A stretch of 64,000 nucleotides of DNA from Anaeramoeba flamelloides (GCA_027625915.1 JANTQA010000029.1:8990001-9054000); one strand, 5' to 3'; counted from the stretch's first letter, positions 47,701 through 59,742 are shown. Numbers and translations are program-made. Notes: a model not told the origin generated them from the sequence alone.

Positions 47701-50700
47701 TTTAACATTACCAAAGTATTACAACATACTAAAAAAACAAAGACAGGGTTTTTCAGATAGGAAATTTCCCAATTTAAAAAATAAAACTAATTTAAAAGAA
47801 TTTAAAAAAAAAAATAATTTCTTACATCAAGATCCCAAATTTTAATTGTATGATCATAACCCGCTGAAAATAAATAATTCCACTTTGTTTTTATAACAAC
47901 TTGTCCCTTTTCATGCCCAATAAAAGGCTTAAGTTCTTTATATGTCTAAAATATAAATAATATGATTTTAAAAAAATTTAAGATTAAAAGTTGGATTATC
48001 ATGTAAGAAGTCAGAAGTCAGAATCCAGAAGCCAGAATCCAGAAGTGAGAAGCCAGAATCCAGAAGTGAGAAGTGAGAAGTGAGAAGTGAGAAGTGAGAA
48101 AAAAAAAGGTTGTAGTTGGAAAAAAAAAATATGGTAAAATATAATCAATAGTAAAGTGGGAAAAGAAATAAATCAAGAAAATTACAGTGCAGTCCCAACT
48201 CTTTATATTTTTTTCCTGGTGATTGCCAATAGTATATAATATGTTGTTTTTATTTATAATATACTGAACATCGTTCTCATGTACCTTAAATCTGTGAATA
48301 ATTTTATATTTCTATTTATAATTAAGGAACAATAAATAAATTAAAAAGAAAAATATTTCAAAATAAGATTTTTTCAAATTTTTTACAAATAATTTTTGAA
48401 TATTAATTGTTATTAGTAAATAATTAATAGATTGATTTTTATTGTGAAAATGAACGCGATTTTTAGAAGAAATAATTAAACTAGTGAAATGTATTAAGTA
48501 TCCAAATACAACATGAAAACACTGGGTTCGAATCAGATGACCATATTAATTTTCCGATTTTTTAATTTGTATATCGAAAAGGCAAATAGGATGTGATTTT
48601 GATTTTTTTTACTTTTTACCTTTTCCAAATTTACCTTTTTAAGTTGTTTGGGTTCCTTAGGTTTCTCCTCTTTTTGTTTTTTTTAGGTGTTTGGGGAAGG
48701 TAAGGGGGATAAAAAAATCATTATAAGAATTGGTGTATTTGGTCATGATTAACCTAACCAAACATGTTCATTATCAAATCTAAAAAAAATCAAACGAGGA
48801 CTGAAGCGAACTGAATCCAACGAATCCGATCTTATGCAATCAAAGTTAACCGAATTGAACTTTCCGAATTTTCTACACAATCTGTCAAGTCTTTACTTGT
48901 ACTGGGTTTTTGCTGTCGGGTTGGTATCTTGTACTGGGATTTTGCGAAAACAAGATTTGAGAAACTTGCAATAAATAAAAAAAAAAATAAAAAAACATAA
49001 ATAAAAGAAAAAAAAAAGCAAAGTAACTCAAAAGAAAATTTCGAAACACAATTATTATTCTTAAAAACTCAGCACTTTATAGATTAAACCCATCTATAAA
49101 GTTCTAAATTAAAACTTAATAAAGCAGCCTATTTCATTTGATATATAGTTTTTGAAATAAATAGATCTCTTTATTAAAACAAATTATGAGGCGATCAAAA
49201 AAAAATCCAACATAAAAGGAAACAACCACCAACCCATTCAACACTTGGGATACAAAAAAACTTTTCAATGAAGTTTTTAATTTTTTTCTATGATTTTTAC
49301 TCTCTTTCATTTTAGAAAACTAAATTGAGTTTAAAATACTTCTAATGACTGAAATTAAAAGATTCTTTTGACTACTCTTTGAATGAGGAATCACAAATTT
49401 AGTCACTTCAAAACTCTCTCTTTAACAGATTAAGAGTCCAACTCTTGAGAACTTAACCCTTACCAATAAATCCTACTCTCGTTCATTTCTTGATTTTCGT
49501 TCTCTTTTTTTTGTCTTTGCTTTGAAATAATTTTTTTTCTTTTTCATTTTTTAAAGAAAAGATATCCTCTGAGTTATAATCTTGCCTAAATTATATTTAT
49601 ATAAAAGAATCTAAATACAATTTTAGAGTTTCTGGGAGTGCCGTAGAGTGCCAGGCTTTCTTGAGGTTTTCTGTTTATTTATGAAGTGTTCTAGGTTTTT
49701 TTGAGTTTTCTATTTATTTGGAAAATCAGAAAAACCTAACGAAAATCAATATATTGTCTAAATAAATAGAAAAATCAAAAAAACCTAACGAAAATCAATA
49801 GATTTCTGGAATGTAAAAAAACCTAACGTGAAGTGCCTAGCATTTTTTTACTTTGAGAAATAAACCGAAAAAAAATAAATTTTCGATTTATTTCTGAAAT
49901 TAAAAAAAACCTAACGGCAAACAGGTGGTAATTTTGTTGAATCACTTCTTTTAAATAATAATAAAAAAAAATTAGGTGTAATTTTAATTAACAAATCGGG
50001 TTTATGATTCATAAAACCACTGAATCATTCAATAAATCATCTGAAAAATCATTTAGACTATTAGAAAAATCGAATCAGGATGAAATTAGAACAAAATATA
50101 TTACAATTTATAAATATGGATTAAATTCTTGGGGAAAACTACCTGCTTCGCTCTCTCACTAGGAACAATAATACAACCTATTTCAATTATGTACTCGGGA
50201 AATGTAATAGGGTGCACTTTAGAATGTTTTAGAGTACCTTGAATTTTTTTTTTTTTTTTGATATTAATTTTTATTTTATTTTTAAAATCTAGAAAAAAAT
50301 TAAGAAATAAAACAGAAAATCTCAAAAAAACCTAATGAAAATCTATAGATTTTCCAAATAAATAAAAATCTCAAAAAAACCTAACGAAAATCTATATTGA
50401 TTTTCCAAAAAAATAGAAAACATTAAAAAAACCTAGAACACTTCACAAATAAAATAGAAAACCTCAAAAAAACCTAGAACACTTAATAAATAAAACAGAA
50501 AACCTCAAGAAAAGTGCCGTTAGGTTTTTTGTAATTTGAGAAATAAACCGAAAATTAAATCAAAAATTCCCCCTTAATATTTTTTTCACATTTTAGGAAT
50601 TGGAAAATTCAACTTATAACTTCAAGAAATACTTTTTAATTTGATTATTTATAATAAATAATTAATAACCCAATCTTAATTTTTCAGTAAGGCATTATTA

Positions 50701-53223
50701 ATAACACCAATACTAAATCCATCAATAGTCTTTACAATTATTTCTCAATTTTTTTAAATATTTTTAAACAAATAAAACCAATTTAAATAAATAATTCTAA
50801 TAAATAAAAAAAAAATCAGAAATATTCTCAAATAATTGATTTCAATAATAACAAGTTCGTTGTTTATAATCTGAATATTTGAAAAAGAATATTACATAAT
50901 CTTTTAAATTTCAAGAAATTTAATAAAAATTATTTGTAAATAAAATAAATGATCTATTTTTCAGATCTTCAAGGATTCAATATTTGATTTATTTTTCTTG
51001 TTTTTTTTTAAAAAAAGATTATAGTTTCAAATATTATTTGTTCACACTAACTCTCAGAAATTACTAAAAGTAAGATATCTTCAAAATAAAAATTGTTTGA
51101 ACATTTTTCTTTTTCGATCCAAAAATCAAAACAAAAAAATATCAGATCATTTTATTGAAGATTTAATTGGGAAAAATGTACTTCTTTTTCTAAAAAATGC
51201 TAACTCATTTAACTAAAGTTGATAAATGCGATTTGTTGTATCATGTTTAATTGTATACTTGTGAAAATAATTACTCTATTACCTTTGTAAAAAAAAAAAA
51301 ACAAATAAGAGTTACTTTTCCCTTAAATGGTGATTGGTATTAGAAAGTAGTAGAAAAATGATTTGAAAAAATGATCTATTGTAAATACTGTTTTGATTTG
51401 GAAAGTACAATTTTACTGAAATGTATTTTTCAGGAATAACAAAATAAAATTTGGAAATCACAGCTAAAAAAAAAAAAGAGAACCTTTTAAGGGATTTGTG
51501 TCTAATAAGGAAAAGCCTAAGATCAAAGTAAATTGTTATTAAGGGTAAAGCTCATTAGTGTGCCATGGTTCAAATGTCTTTAAAAAAATATATTAGTAAA
51601 GTAGTAATATTTGTTGATCTCCATTAATTAAAAATGATCCTTGTATTAGTAAAAAACACAAAGAATTTCAAAAAAAAATCTGAATTTTTCTACAAATTTA
51701 AAGGTTGAATTATCAATTTTCAGACTATAAAGTTGCAAAATATGTTTCAAAAATTTGAGGCGAAATGTAGGTTAGTTACTAAAATATTCAATTTTTTTGA
51801 AAAATTATATAATTAACAAATAGATTATTTTGACAAATGATTTCTGAAATCTTGGAAATATATTGACATTACGACTAAATTTATCAAAAGCAAACAAAAC
51901 TAACCATGTTTTTGGGTTTTTTATCTTGATGAATCTTGAGTTAATCTTTGAAATTGAAAAATTGAAAAAAATAGTTATTTTTGGAAGTTCTAAATATGAA
52001 TTATTAAATGCTGGAATACTATTATTTGGGTTTCTAATTTTAGGTTTGGAAAAGGAATTTTAAAAAGAATTTTTTCAAAATGAAAATTTTTAATTGTGTT
52101 CATTAGTAAAAAATGTAATAATTTATTTTGCAAAACAGATTATAATAGATTATTTAGAGTTACAGAAACCATGTGAGCCATATATCACTCAATATAATTT
52201 ACACCCAATTATAACATACTTTGATTATAGACGGAAACATTGTGACGCTAATCCCTTAAAAAAAAATAAAACAAACAGCTAAAAGGAAATAAAACAATAC
52301 AAAGAATTTTCAAAAACACAAACAAAAAACGTCAACTTGGGTTATTGAAACAACTGTATTTCAAACACCGATAAGGACTGCAATTACAGCAGATAAGTTA
52401 ACATTTAAAAAAAGAAATAAGCATACCTCAATATCCAAAACATTAACATGGCCATTTGTATCACTTATAAAAATGTAATCATTTGGCTTTGTCATACTAA
52501 GAAAGTTTACTTCTGTATTAATCTTTTTAATTACTTTTCCTGTTTCATAATTCCAACACATGATAAAATTATCTCTTCCGCAGCAAAAAATCCTGTTTTC
52601 CACGATTAAAGTTTCAAAGACAAATTTTGATTTCACTTCAAAAGTTCTGATACACTTTTTTGTGTTAGGATCGGTAACCTTAACAGTTGAATCACCAGAA
52701 CAGGAAACTAACATGCCTTTATACTTGTAGACTTGAAAACAATAATTTGTATGGGCCTTTATTATTTGAGATGATTCCTTTGTAAAAGTCTTTTTATTAA
52801 CAGAAAACAAAAGAAGAAAAGAAGAAAAAAAAAAAGAGAAAAGAGAAAAGAGAAAAGAGAAAAGAGAAAAGAGAAAAGGAAAGTTTCAAAAAGAAAGAAA
52901 AAATTATCAAAGGCTTGTTGTTGCGAAAAGTGACATACCTCTAATGGTAGAATGAATATTTGCCCTCCAAAATTTGAAACGTATGCAAACTCTTCATCCA
53001 CATCAATAAATCTACAGTAGTCGCCACTCAACACAAAGTTTTTTTCAATTTTTAGTGTTTTTGGTTGGTTCGTTTCAGTTGTGTTCTTTTGTATTTCTAA
53101 AGAAGACATCAAAAAGAGAAAATCTTGAATTACAAATGAAAAAATGGAAAATAATTGTTTGGGTTTGAACAAACCGACTAAATAATTTTCTGTTTTAAAT
53201 GTTTCGTTTAAGGTGGAAACCAT
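44793..53223 (-). CDS. WD40-BTB protein, five exons
   Basis: Exons: 53223-52939, 52789-52427, 48311-48186, 47945-47826 and 45593-44793, about 564 residues. All four introns are phase 0 (149, 4,115, 240 and 2,232 bp). Exons 1-4 and the start of exon 5 carry about seven WD-type repeats, enough for one beta-propeller (for example SCSGDSTVKVTDPNTKKC; SAGYDHTIKIWDLD). Exon 5 continues with two BTB-like regions: DLIIHEIPVHESILKIRTG and, after an acidic Glu run, EIPVHKFILIAKCGLFRNFF. Such proteins often present substrates to cullin-3 ligases, but that role is inference. A later Met at 53107 is a possible start, since the first 39 residues are hydrophobic and may be upstream DNA. The exon 2 acceptor could be 12 nt further in (52777). 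Confidence 0.88.
45716..46420. repeat. Dispersed repeat F copy 1, in WD40-BTB intron 4
   Basis: About 700 bp copied at 48596-49320 in the same orientation. Shared blocks include CTAACCTAACCAAAC, ACTGAAGCGAACTGAATCCAA, ACTGGGATTTTGC and CACCAACCCATTCAACACTT. Less AT-rich than its surroundings. No clear inverted ends and no protein family recognised. Confidence 0.75.
45752..45796. repeat. Nonamer minisatellite GGTTCCTTC
   Basis: Five tandem copies of a 9-bp unit at the edge of repeat F copy 1. The homologous place in copy 2 (about 48650) has only one unit, so the array expanded after duplication. Confidence 0.9.
46500..47150. repeat. Chained-hairpin array (family C), copy 5, with exact 37-bp arms
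   Basis: The largest array. 46622-46658 and its exact complement 46721-46757 (arms containing TTTTATTTGTGAAGTGTTCT) flank a shorter stem. Further hairpins at about 46816-46885 and 46890-46915 are separated by CCTAACGG motifs. It lies in intron 4 of the WD40-BTB gene. Confidence 0.85.
47200..47560 (+). pseudogene. LINE relic, C-terminal zinc-finger region
   Basis: 47230-47442 is open and ends with CELCKK, then HFLWNCSVYENKFL: the Cys-Cys-His-Cys pattern found after the RT of many LINEs. The following bases continue with an Asn/Lys-rich tail in another frame (KKDSSCLLALSGW near 47500). Confidence 0.7.
48004..48100. repeat. Minisatellite in WD40-BTB intron 3
   Basis: Tandem 8- to 9-bp units, variants of AGAAGTGAG and AGAATCCAG, about eleven copies. 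It takes up over a third of a 240-bp intron. Confidence 0.85.
48596..49470. repeat. Dispersed repeat F copy 2, in WD40-BTB intron 2
   Basis: Copy of 45716-46420 with an additional tail (49320-49470) that also occurs at 14130-14270. Same orientation as copy 1, with exons 3 and 4 of the host gene between them. Confidence 0.75.
49628..49918. repeat. Chained-hairpin array (family C), copy 6
   Basis: Opens GGGAGTGCCGTAGAGTGCC, then units with GTGTTCTAGGTTTTTTTGAG. Closes with a hairpin at about 49843-49910 (arms around TTGAGAAATAAACCG) and CCTAACGG. Confidence 0.8.
50310..50545. repeat. Chained-hairpin array (family C), copy 7
   Basis: Tandem 41-bp-like units (CCTAGAACACTTCACAAATA, CAAAAAAACCTAGAACACTT) all in one orientation, followed by GTGCCGTTAGG. 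Together with 49628-49918 it brackets about 390 bp of unrecognised DNA. Confidence 0.8.
50610..51330. repeat. Dispersed repeat J, copy 2
   Basis: Direct copy of 17400-18110, moderately diverged. Starts at AATACTTTTTAAT in both places. Confidence 0.65.
51487..52259. mobile_element. TTAA-flanked MITE family A, copy 4, in WD40-BTB intron 2
   Basis: 773 bp, TTAA at both ends, close in length to copy 1 (769 bp). Left arm contains GGTTCAAATGTC and AGTAGTAATATTTGTTGATC, right end GTGACGCTAATCCCTTAA as in copy 1. Confidence 0.75.
52812..52878. repeat. (AGAGAAA)n run in WD40-BTB intron 1
   Basis: Seven-base units AGAGAAA after an A-rich stretch. In the transcript it is a pyrimidine tract next to the exon 2 acceptor. 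Confidence 0.85.
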
Positions 53224-56200
53224 TGATCTTGAAAGATCAAATAATTAGGTAATTTGTAGTCTGTGAATTAATACTGTTTGTTGATCTCTTTGTGTTTTGA
53301 AATAAATAAAATTAAAATGTACTGGATTTTTTTTAAAATATAAACATTTTATTTGGGAAATTTTAAGTATATAAATTTTGTTCAATACAGATAAGAAAGT
53401 ATCTCTCTCTCAAAAAAGTTACATATATTATTGTAGTTGGCGTGGAAATATTTTGAGAATTACTTGTATTAATAGGCAAAGCTTGAAAATATTCTTAGCT
53501 TTTTTCTTTTCAATTCTATGTGAGTGAAATAATTTGTATTTTATAAAAGAAAATTAATAATTCAAAAAAATTTATTAAAAGTTAATATTCAACACTGTGA
53601 TTAATTTTTTTTATGAATTTCAAAATCTGATAAAACCTAAAAATTTTGTCATTTTAACTTTGGATTTATTTTAAATCATATTTTTGGACAAGAGAAACAA
53701 ATTATTTTTTCTCTATATTCAAAAAAATAAAAAGTCCATCATTAATTCCTTAAACAATTTGGATAGAGACTAAATTCCATTTCTTTGTTTTCCAACAAAG
53801 AATAAACCAAAAAAACCTTTTTTTTAGGTTTCAAAAGAAACCAATCCCCTTTTCAAAAAATCAAAAATTATAATATATTTTTCTTGAAAAGAGGAGAAAA
53901 GAATAAACTAATTCGAGGAGGAATTTCAAAAGATGAAAAAAACAAAATTTAGAAATATAAAAAATAAAAACATTTTTTTGTATATTTCATATCAAATTTC
54001 AGAGGATGTACAAGTTAGTCCAGGCGAATACAACTCATTATATAGTATATTTTATCTTTGATCATTTGTGGATATTTTTTTAATCAAAAGTGGAATGGAA
54101 GGGGATATATATACCATTGGAAAGTTGAAAGATCTATTTTGTCTCTCTGGAGAATTTAAAAGAGGTTTTATCAGTAATGTAACCAATTTAGCCTTTAAAT
54201 ATCAATGTTTTCAATAATTCCAGTTGGAAAAAAGAGAAGTTTTGACGAGCAAATTCTTCAATGTAGCATTAAAAAAACAATTAGTTTTTTTTTTTGTCTT
54301 GGTTGTTTTTCGTTTTGATATATAGAGTTATATCCCGAGTTCAAAAAATGAAAAGCATCGGATATGGTTTCATTGTTCAAAAATCACAGGTGATAATTTC
54401 TTGTTTTTGATCCCCTTCCATACTAGAAATGATTTTATTGTTCTGGTGATATAAGATGATCTTAAACCTCTTCTTGTTCCAATTCAGACACAGTCAATTT
54501 TTATACTTCTTCTTGTATAGCCCAAATTTTAACAAAGTGAAACTTTCAAATCAAAAAAATTAAGTCCGTTAATGAAATCAAACAGTTTTTTTGTATAAAT
54601 ACCGTTAATTGTTTAACAAATATTGAAATAAGGATTTTTTTGTGTTTTCTCAAAAAATACCAATTTTATATCTGAATATATATCTTGGTTAATCTTTATT
54701 TTGAAAAATGAACAATTCTACAAAATATAAAATTGAAGTATATATCGAAACAAAAAATTTTGGTACAATTCACTTTTTATTTATCCAAAAACACTTTTTT
54801 CAAAACATTATGCTTTTGATCAGAAAAACAACAAATAAAATATAGAATTCAAAAAAAAACCTTGGTAATCATAGAAGATATCAAAAGTTAACTCAAAAAA
54901 AAACAAATTATACTAACATCCTGTAATATAAATCCAAAAAATAATTTTTATTTCAACAAATTTTCTAAAACTAAGATTTTAATTTTTTGATTAGTAGTAT
55001 TTTATTACTTAAATGTGAAAAATCCAAAATATCTAAATCAAATATACTAAATATTTACAAAAATTTATTTAAAAACCAATTTTAGCCACCAAAGTTAATA
55101 TAAAAATTTTTATCCAAAAACAAGTTGCAAAAGTCTATTTTTCACTCTTCATTATTTTTTTTTTTTGAAATCGTGGGGTATAATTTCCTATTCAAACTAT
55201 CCAAAACCTACTATAACATACTCAAACCTACCCGAACATACTCTAACTTACCCGAAAAAAACTGGATTTAAATACCCACAATCAAAAAATCTCAATAGAA
55301 TTAATTATTCTGAAAAATAATTATGATTTGAATCTTTTTTTGGAATTTGACCAAATTTGAAAAGTAATAATTTTCTAAAGTTAAATACTACACTTTTTAA
55401 AAGATTTTAATCATCATTTGAATTCTTACTATCTCCAAAAAATTCTAATTATTTTCATAACAGTTTTATCAAATATGACAATTAAAATTTGTAGACTGTT
55501 GTCAAAATAGTATGTGTCCAAAAGTTTAATTCGTGTTTCCAAAATAAAAAGTGTGTTTTTTGGTTATAGAAGACCTAAACATTATAGGTTCAAATAAGCC
55601 AACAATAAACCCTAATTAAATATGGTATTGGTTGCTTACAGTCCTATTATTTTAAAAAAAATTCTAAAAACGAAGGATCAAATTTAGAAATTTCACTCAA
55701 AAAATATCATTAATTTGTAAAATTATTTTTAGTATAAAAAAAAACCACCAATTTAAGGAAATGTAAATAATTTTTAACAAATTGCATCACTTAATTTAAA
55801 TTTACTGAAAATATCAAGAAGTTGACTTTCAAAATTGATTTGAACTTAGGCAACTATTGACTAGTCATTAGATGTTGTATTGGAACAAGAAAAAAAAAAA
55901 AAACACGGCTAATATTTTGAAACACGGATTATAATCCTTGGGCATGTATTATTGTGATCTCTGTAAACACACACACAAAAAAATAACAATTTTTAATCAA
56001 ACAATTTTTTTTTATCGTCCTCTATTTTTTTGTATTTTCATTAAAAACCTTAAAAATTGCCATATATTGAGTTTCATTTAATTCGTTAAATAATATATAT
56101 TATTAAATATTTTATATGTACCAAGAAATTGGATTTGAACACTCATAAAACATAAAATTTAATGATCCTTTCATAAACAAGAATTAATATTTTCTTAGTG

Positions 56201-56568
56201 ATCTAAAATTTGAAATACGAAAAAAATTGTCTTTATATTAGAGCACCATTTGTACAACTAAACGAAGAAGATGAATGTGGATGAAATATCAAACATTTCA
56301 AATTTTAAAAAAAAAACCAAAATGGTTTTTGAGGTGTGTTTTTAAAGATAAACAATAATAAAAAAAAGCAAAGAGGAAATATTTTATTTAATAAAACATC
56401 ATATAATTATAAATTTATAATAGGTATTTTTCAGAGTTTGATTCAAAAAGTCCTAATAATCAGATTTTTAGTATAATTTCAAAATTATTTTTTTTTATTT
56501 TTTTTTTTTTTTTTTTGTTGATCACATTAAGGGATGTACTTTGTGAAAAGATGTAAAATGAATTTTGT
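53224..56568. other. 3.3-kb region without recognised gene
   Basis: Mostly AT-rich. About 54000-54530 has somewhat higher GC and contains GGAAGGGGATAT at 54097 and its partial complement ATCCCCTTCCAT at 54409, possibly ends of a 320-bp inverted-repeat element. Around 55195-55260 there is a short irregular repeat of CCTACCCGAACATACTC type. No family is recognisable in the open frames. Confidence 0.45.
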
Positions 56569-57384
56569 TTAGAGTAATTTTTTCTGTATTTTTTTAATTC
56601 TTGATTTTTCTTGTTGTAGCGAAATTTCTTTTTGATTTTGTTTTTTTTCTTGCTTTTTTTTCAAATTTTCATACATATTAAAAAAGTTTGATTTACTGTC
56701 GAAAGCCATGTCGCTATTATTCAATTGTTGTTGTTTTCTTTTTTTTTCTTGATCTGTATTTTTCTGATGAAAATTTTTATAATCGTTTTGGGTTTGATAT
56801 ATAAATTTCAAAGTCAAATTGCATGTTCCAGAAGTAACTCCCATTTTCTCAAGAGTGACTGTTCTCAAACTCTTCTCATTGGAATAACTTGTAGAGTTCT
56901 TATTGAATATTAAGATAGGAACAAGTACTTTTTGGTTTTCACTCATTGTTTCTCTGTTCTCTAGGCGCGACAGAAAATCAGTCTTTCCAAGTTTGACTCT
57001 TTTTTTGTTTACAGATCGAAGAACAGTCCACAAGTTGCACTTCTTCGTTACCTTATAAATAAATTTTTCGATATTTTCTGTTGCTTTTTGTTGTTCTTCT
57101 TCTTCATCTGCTTCCAGGGGTGTGGGTTCATAAGTAACCTCGACTCGAATTTTGTTTTGGGTGTTTATCGCAGTTAATTTAATGATTCCATGATTTGGAA
57201 CACCAGATTTTTGGAAAGATTGTGATAAGTCCAATGTTTGATTTCTGTAACTTAATGAATATGATCCCAACAGATTATTTCTCTGCAGAACAGTATTCAA
57301 AATTTCTTGGAGAGGGGTATCATGTTTAATTTTTATAGTTTCTCTTTTAAAACTTAAAATTTGTACAACTACTTCAAAAAACAT
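56569..57384 (-). CDS. TUG/ASPL-like ubiquitin-fold protein lacking UBX
   Basis: Single exon of 271 codons ending TAA. Residues 1-75 match the N-terminal ubiquitin-like domain of TUG/ASPSCR1 (LQEILNTVLQRNN, LSYRNQTLDLSQSFQKSGVP, GIIKLTA). Residues about 85-200 match the second ubiquitin-like region of that family (CNLWTVLRSVNKKR, VPILIFNKNS, LRTVTLEKMGVTSGTCNLTL). The tail is a charged Lys/Gln/Glu helix. Relatives bind the p97/Cdc48 ATPase through a C-terminal UBX domain and act in membrane traffic. No UBX follows here and no extra exon is evident, so this is either a short paralogue or a gene whose last exon I missed. The start Met is placed just before the first ubiquitin-like strand. Confidence 0.82.
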   Translation of the reverse strand: MFFEVVVQILSFKRETIKIKHDTPLQEILNTVLQRNNLLGSYSLSYRNQTLDLSQSFQKSGVPNHGIIKLTAINTQNKIRVEVTYEPTPLEADEEEEQQKATENIEKFIYKVTKKCNLWTVLRSVNKKRVKLGKTDFLSRLENRETMSENQKVLVPILIFNKNSTSYSNEKSLRTVTLEKMGVTSGTCNLTLKFIYQTQNDYKNFHQKNTDQEKKRKQQQLNNSDMAFDSKSNFFNMYENLKKKQEKKQNQKEISLQQEKSRIKKIQKKLL

Positions 57385-58416
57385 TAAAAAAAGTTAATCA
57401 ATATTAAAAAATAAATTATTTGGATTGAAAAATATCTGTCTATGAGATCTCTTTCTTAGAGATCAAGGTGTACGGGATCTTGGGGATAGATTTCGACTTT
57501 TTGATCACTTTTTTTCAAGATTAATTGTTATAAAATAATTTTTAACAAAACTAAAAGAATATATGGGACAAGGAAGATATTTTAATCATGCAAATTTATT
57601 TCAATCGTATTTCTGAATTCCCTTTCCAATTCCTTTTTGTTTCTATTTTCATTGATTTTTTTTTCCTTTTAGTGTCAAATATCAAACAGGAAAAATCACA
57701 AATGATCAAATATTGGACTTTAGGATTTTGAGTTTTTATTAATCACAATCATTTTTCAGAGCTTGGCCCAAAAGCCCTGATTTCAGTCAATAAATAAATC
57801 TATATTTTACCATGGTGAGTTATTGTTTCATTTAAAAAGTTTAGATCAGGTTACCAAAAGAATTTTATTGTTCAAGGCTAAATTTAATAACAGATAAGGA
57901 GAAATAGAAGTTATTATTGAAAAGCAATTCATATATCCCTTACTGTTAATTATGGTGATCAGTTCTTGACACTTATGAAATAAATCAATAAAGAAATGAA
58001 CTTATTGGCGTGTTGTTTTCCAAAATCTCATTTAACAATTCCTAAAATGCTATTTGTTTGATTTTAGAGATCTGTTTTACTTTTTGTTTAAAAAAGATCA
58101 ATAATTCTGATTTTTTTCTCAACTTTTTTTTATAAACTACTTCACCTGTGTTATATTGTAAATTGGTCTTTTTACAGAACAATCTCAAATATTCATCTGC
58201 TATTTCAGTAACTTGGTCTTTTTCTTGCTGAAATCACATTCGGAAAATATTATGTCTTTTCATATTACTTTTTTAATGTTTGGTTTGAAATATTTGAAAA
58301 AATACAGGTTTTTATTAATCTTCTGAATAATATTGGGGAATTACATTCTAAATCTTTAGGTTTAATTTTCTCAAAGGTTTTAAAGTATTAACTTTTAAAG
58401 TATATTTTTATTAATT
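57385..58416. other. 5' flank of the TUG-like gene
   Basis: No gene recognised; AT-rich with several T runs. Confidence 0.5.
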
Positions 58417-58653
58417 AAGGGATTAGTGTCACCATAGATTCATCAATAATTAAAATTTGTTGTAATTCGGTTGAAATGATACCGATGTTACAAACCTACA
58501 GTGAAATTTGACAAACATAGAAATTGACTTCTTTGTCTCTGTTAAATACAAAAAAAAATCTACGGTTATATTCTATCATATAAATTTTATGGACTGAAAT
58601 ATTGGTTTTTTCAAAAATTTCTTATTTTAAGGACTACGTTCCTACCCTTAAGG
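58417..58653. mobile_element. Short TTAA-bounded element, family A relative
   Basis: Starts TTAAGGGATTAGTGTCACCA, and CCCTTAA occurs at about 58647-58653. The first 60 bases resemble 41641-41700. Only the outermost bases form an inverted pair, so the right boundary is tentative. Confidence 0.45.
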
Positions 58654-59286
58654 GGGTTGAGTAATTGTGGTATTTCACTTTCGCTGCTCAAAAAAATTTT
58701 TTACACGGAAGGAATTGGACAAAAAAAAAAAAAACATTTTTTGTAATCTTTACTTTTTCAAGAAGACTATTTTTCTTTGTTATTCAATGAAAAGGACAAT
58801 TATAAATAACAAAAAAAATAATTGCAAAAAATGGCTTTTGGGGATTTTCAAGTTCATTTCAAATTTGAGAACATTTCAAACTTGTAAAAGCAAATTTAAA
58901 AAATATGTAGAACCGCTCTAGAAAATAGTGTGAGTTCTGAAAGTTGAAATGGAAATAATAAAATATTAAAATCAAAATTTAGCATGATCTAACAAGGTAA
59001 AAATTGTGAAAATTGTTTAAATTGTAAAAATTTCACATTTTTTCTAAAAGAAATTCTTATTGGATAAATATTACTTGGATTATATAACTTATCCAAGGGT
59101 GATTTTATCGATTATTTCACTGTTTTCACCTAAAAACGAAGTCCTTAAAGACTAGAAAAATATCTTGCGTTTTATAAAATAAATTCAAAAATCTAAAGAA
59201 GAGATTCCAAAGATCGAAGATAGAATTTAATAATTTCTTTGAAATTGCCTTATCTTTTGTTCTGAAATTATAGTAGTAAAAAAAAT
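58654..59286. other. AT-rich spacer
   Basis: The open frame 58667-58921 (plus) has no recognised features. Confidence 0.4.
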
Positions 59287-59742
59287 ACCGGACATGAAAA
59301 TAATCCCTGACAAGATTTTTAATTGTGAATATTAGTAAAATTTTTGTCTAATTTCAATCAAATCCTTTTTATAAATAACCAATTTTTTTATGATCCTAGT
59401 AATAAACCTACTTAAAGTGCATTAAATAAGGGTGTCTCTAGAATACTCAAGTAATTATTTGATTGCCTAAGTAGATCAACTTTTTTGAAAAACAATCGAG
59501 TTTTATTGAGGTTTGCTAGAGTTTGTATAAGGATAATTTTTCTTCTTGTTTTTTGATTGGTTGAATGCTGTTTTGAACAAGTGTGATTTCATTAATTATC
59601 ATTCTAATAAATGGATGAGTTATAATTTTTAAAAGTTTGATTCTTAAAATAGGAATTTGATTCTAAATAAATGAAATTAATCATCAATTTTACTAATATT
59701 CACAATTAAAAATCTTGTCCGGAATTATTTTCATGTCCGGTA
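59287..59742. mobile_element. MITE family E, copy 2 (complete)
   Basis: 456 bp between TA dinucleotides with inverted ends of about 58 bp: TACCGGACATGAAAATAAT at the left, and the complement ATTATTTTCATGTCCGGTA at the right. The arms continue through AAGATTTTTAATTGTGAATA. TA flanks suggest a Tc1/mariner-type source. No reading frame. Close arm identity suggests fairly recent insertion. Confidence 0.88.

Noticed and set aside
48500-48560. GGGTTCGAATC resembling a tRNA T-loop
   Set aside because: No acceptor, D or anticodon arms can be folded upstream, so it is not a tRNA gene; no tRNA was found in the window.
50101-50325. 74-codon minus frame between hairpin arrays 6 and 7
   Set aside because: Partly less AT-rich but without a recognisable domain, start context or splice partners; too weak to call a gene.
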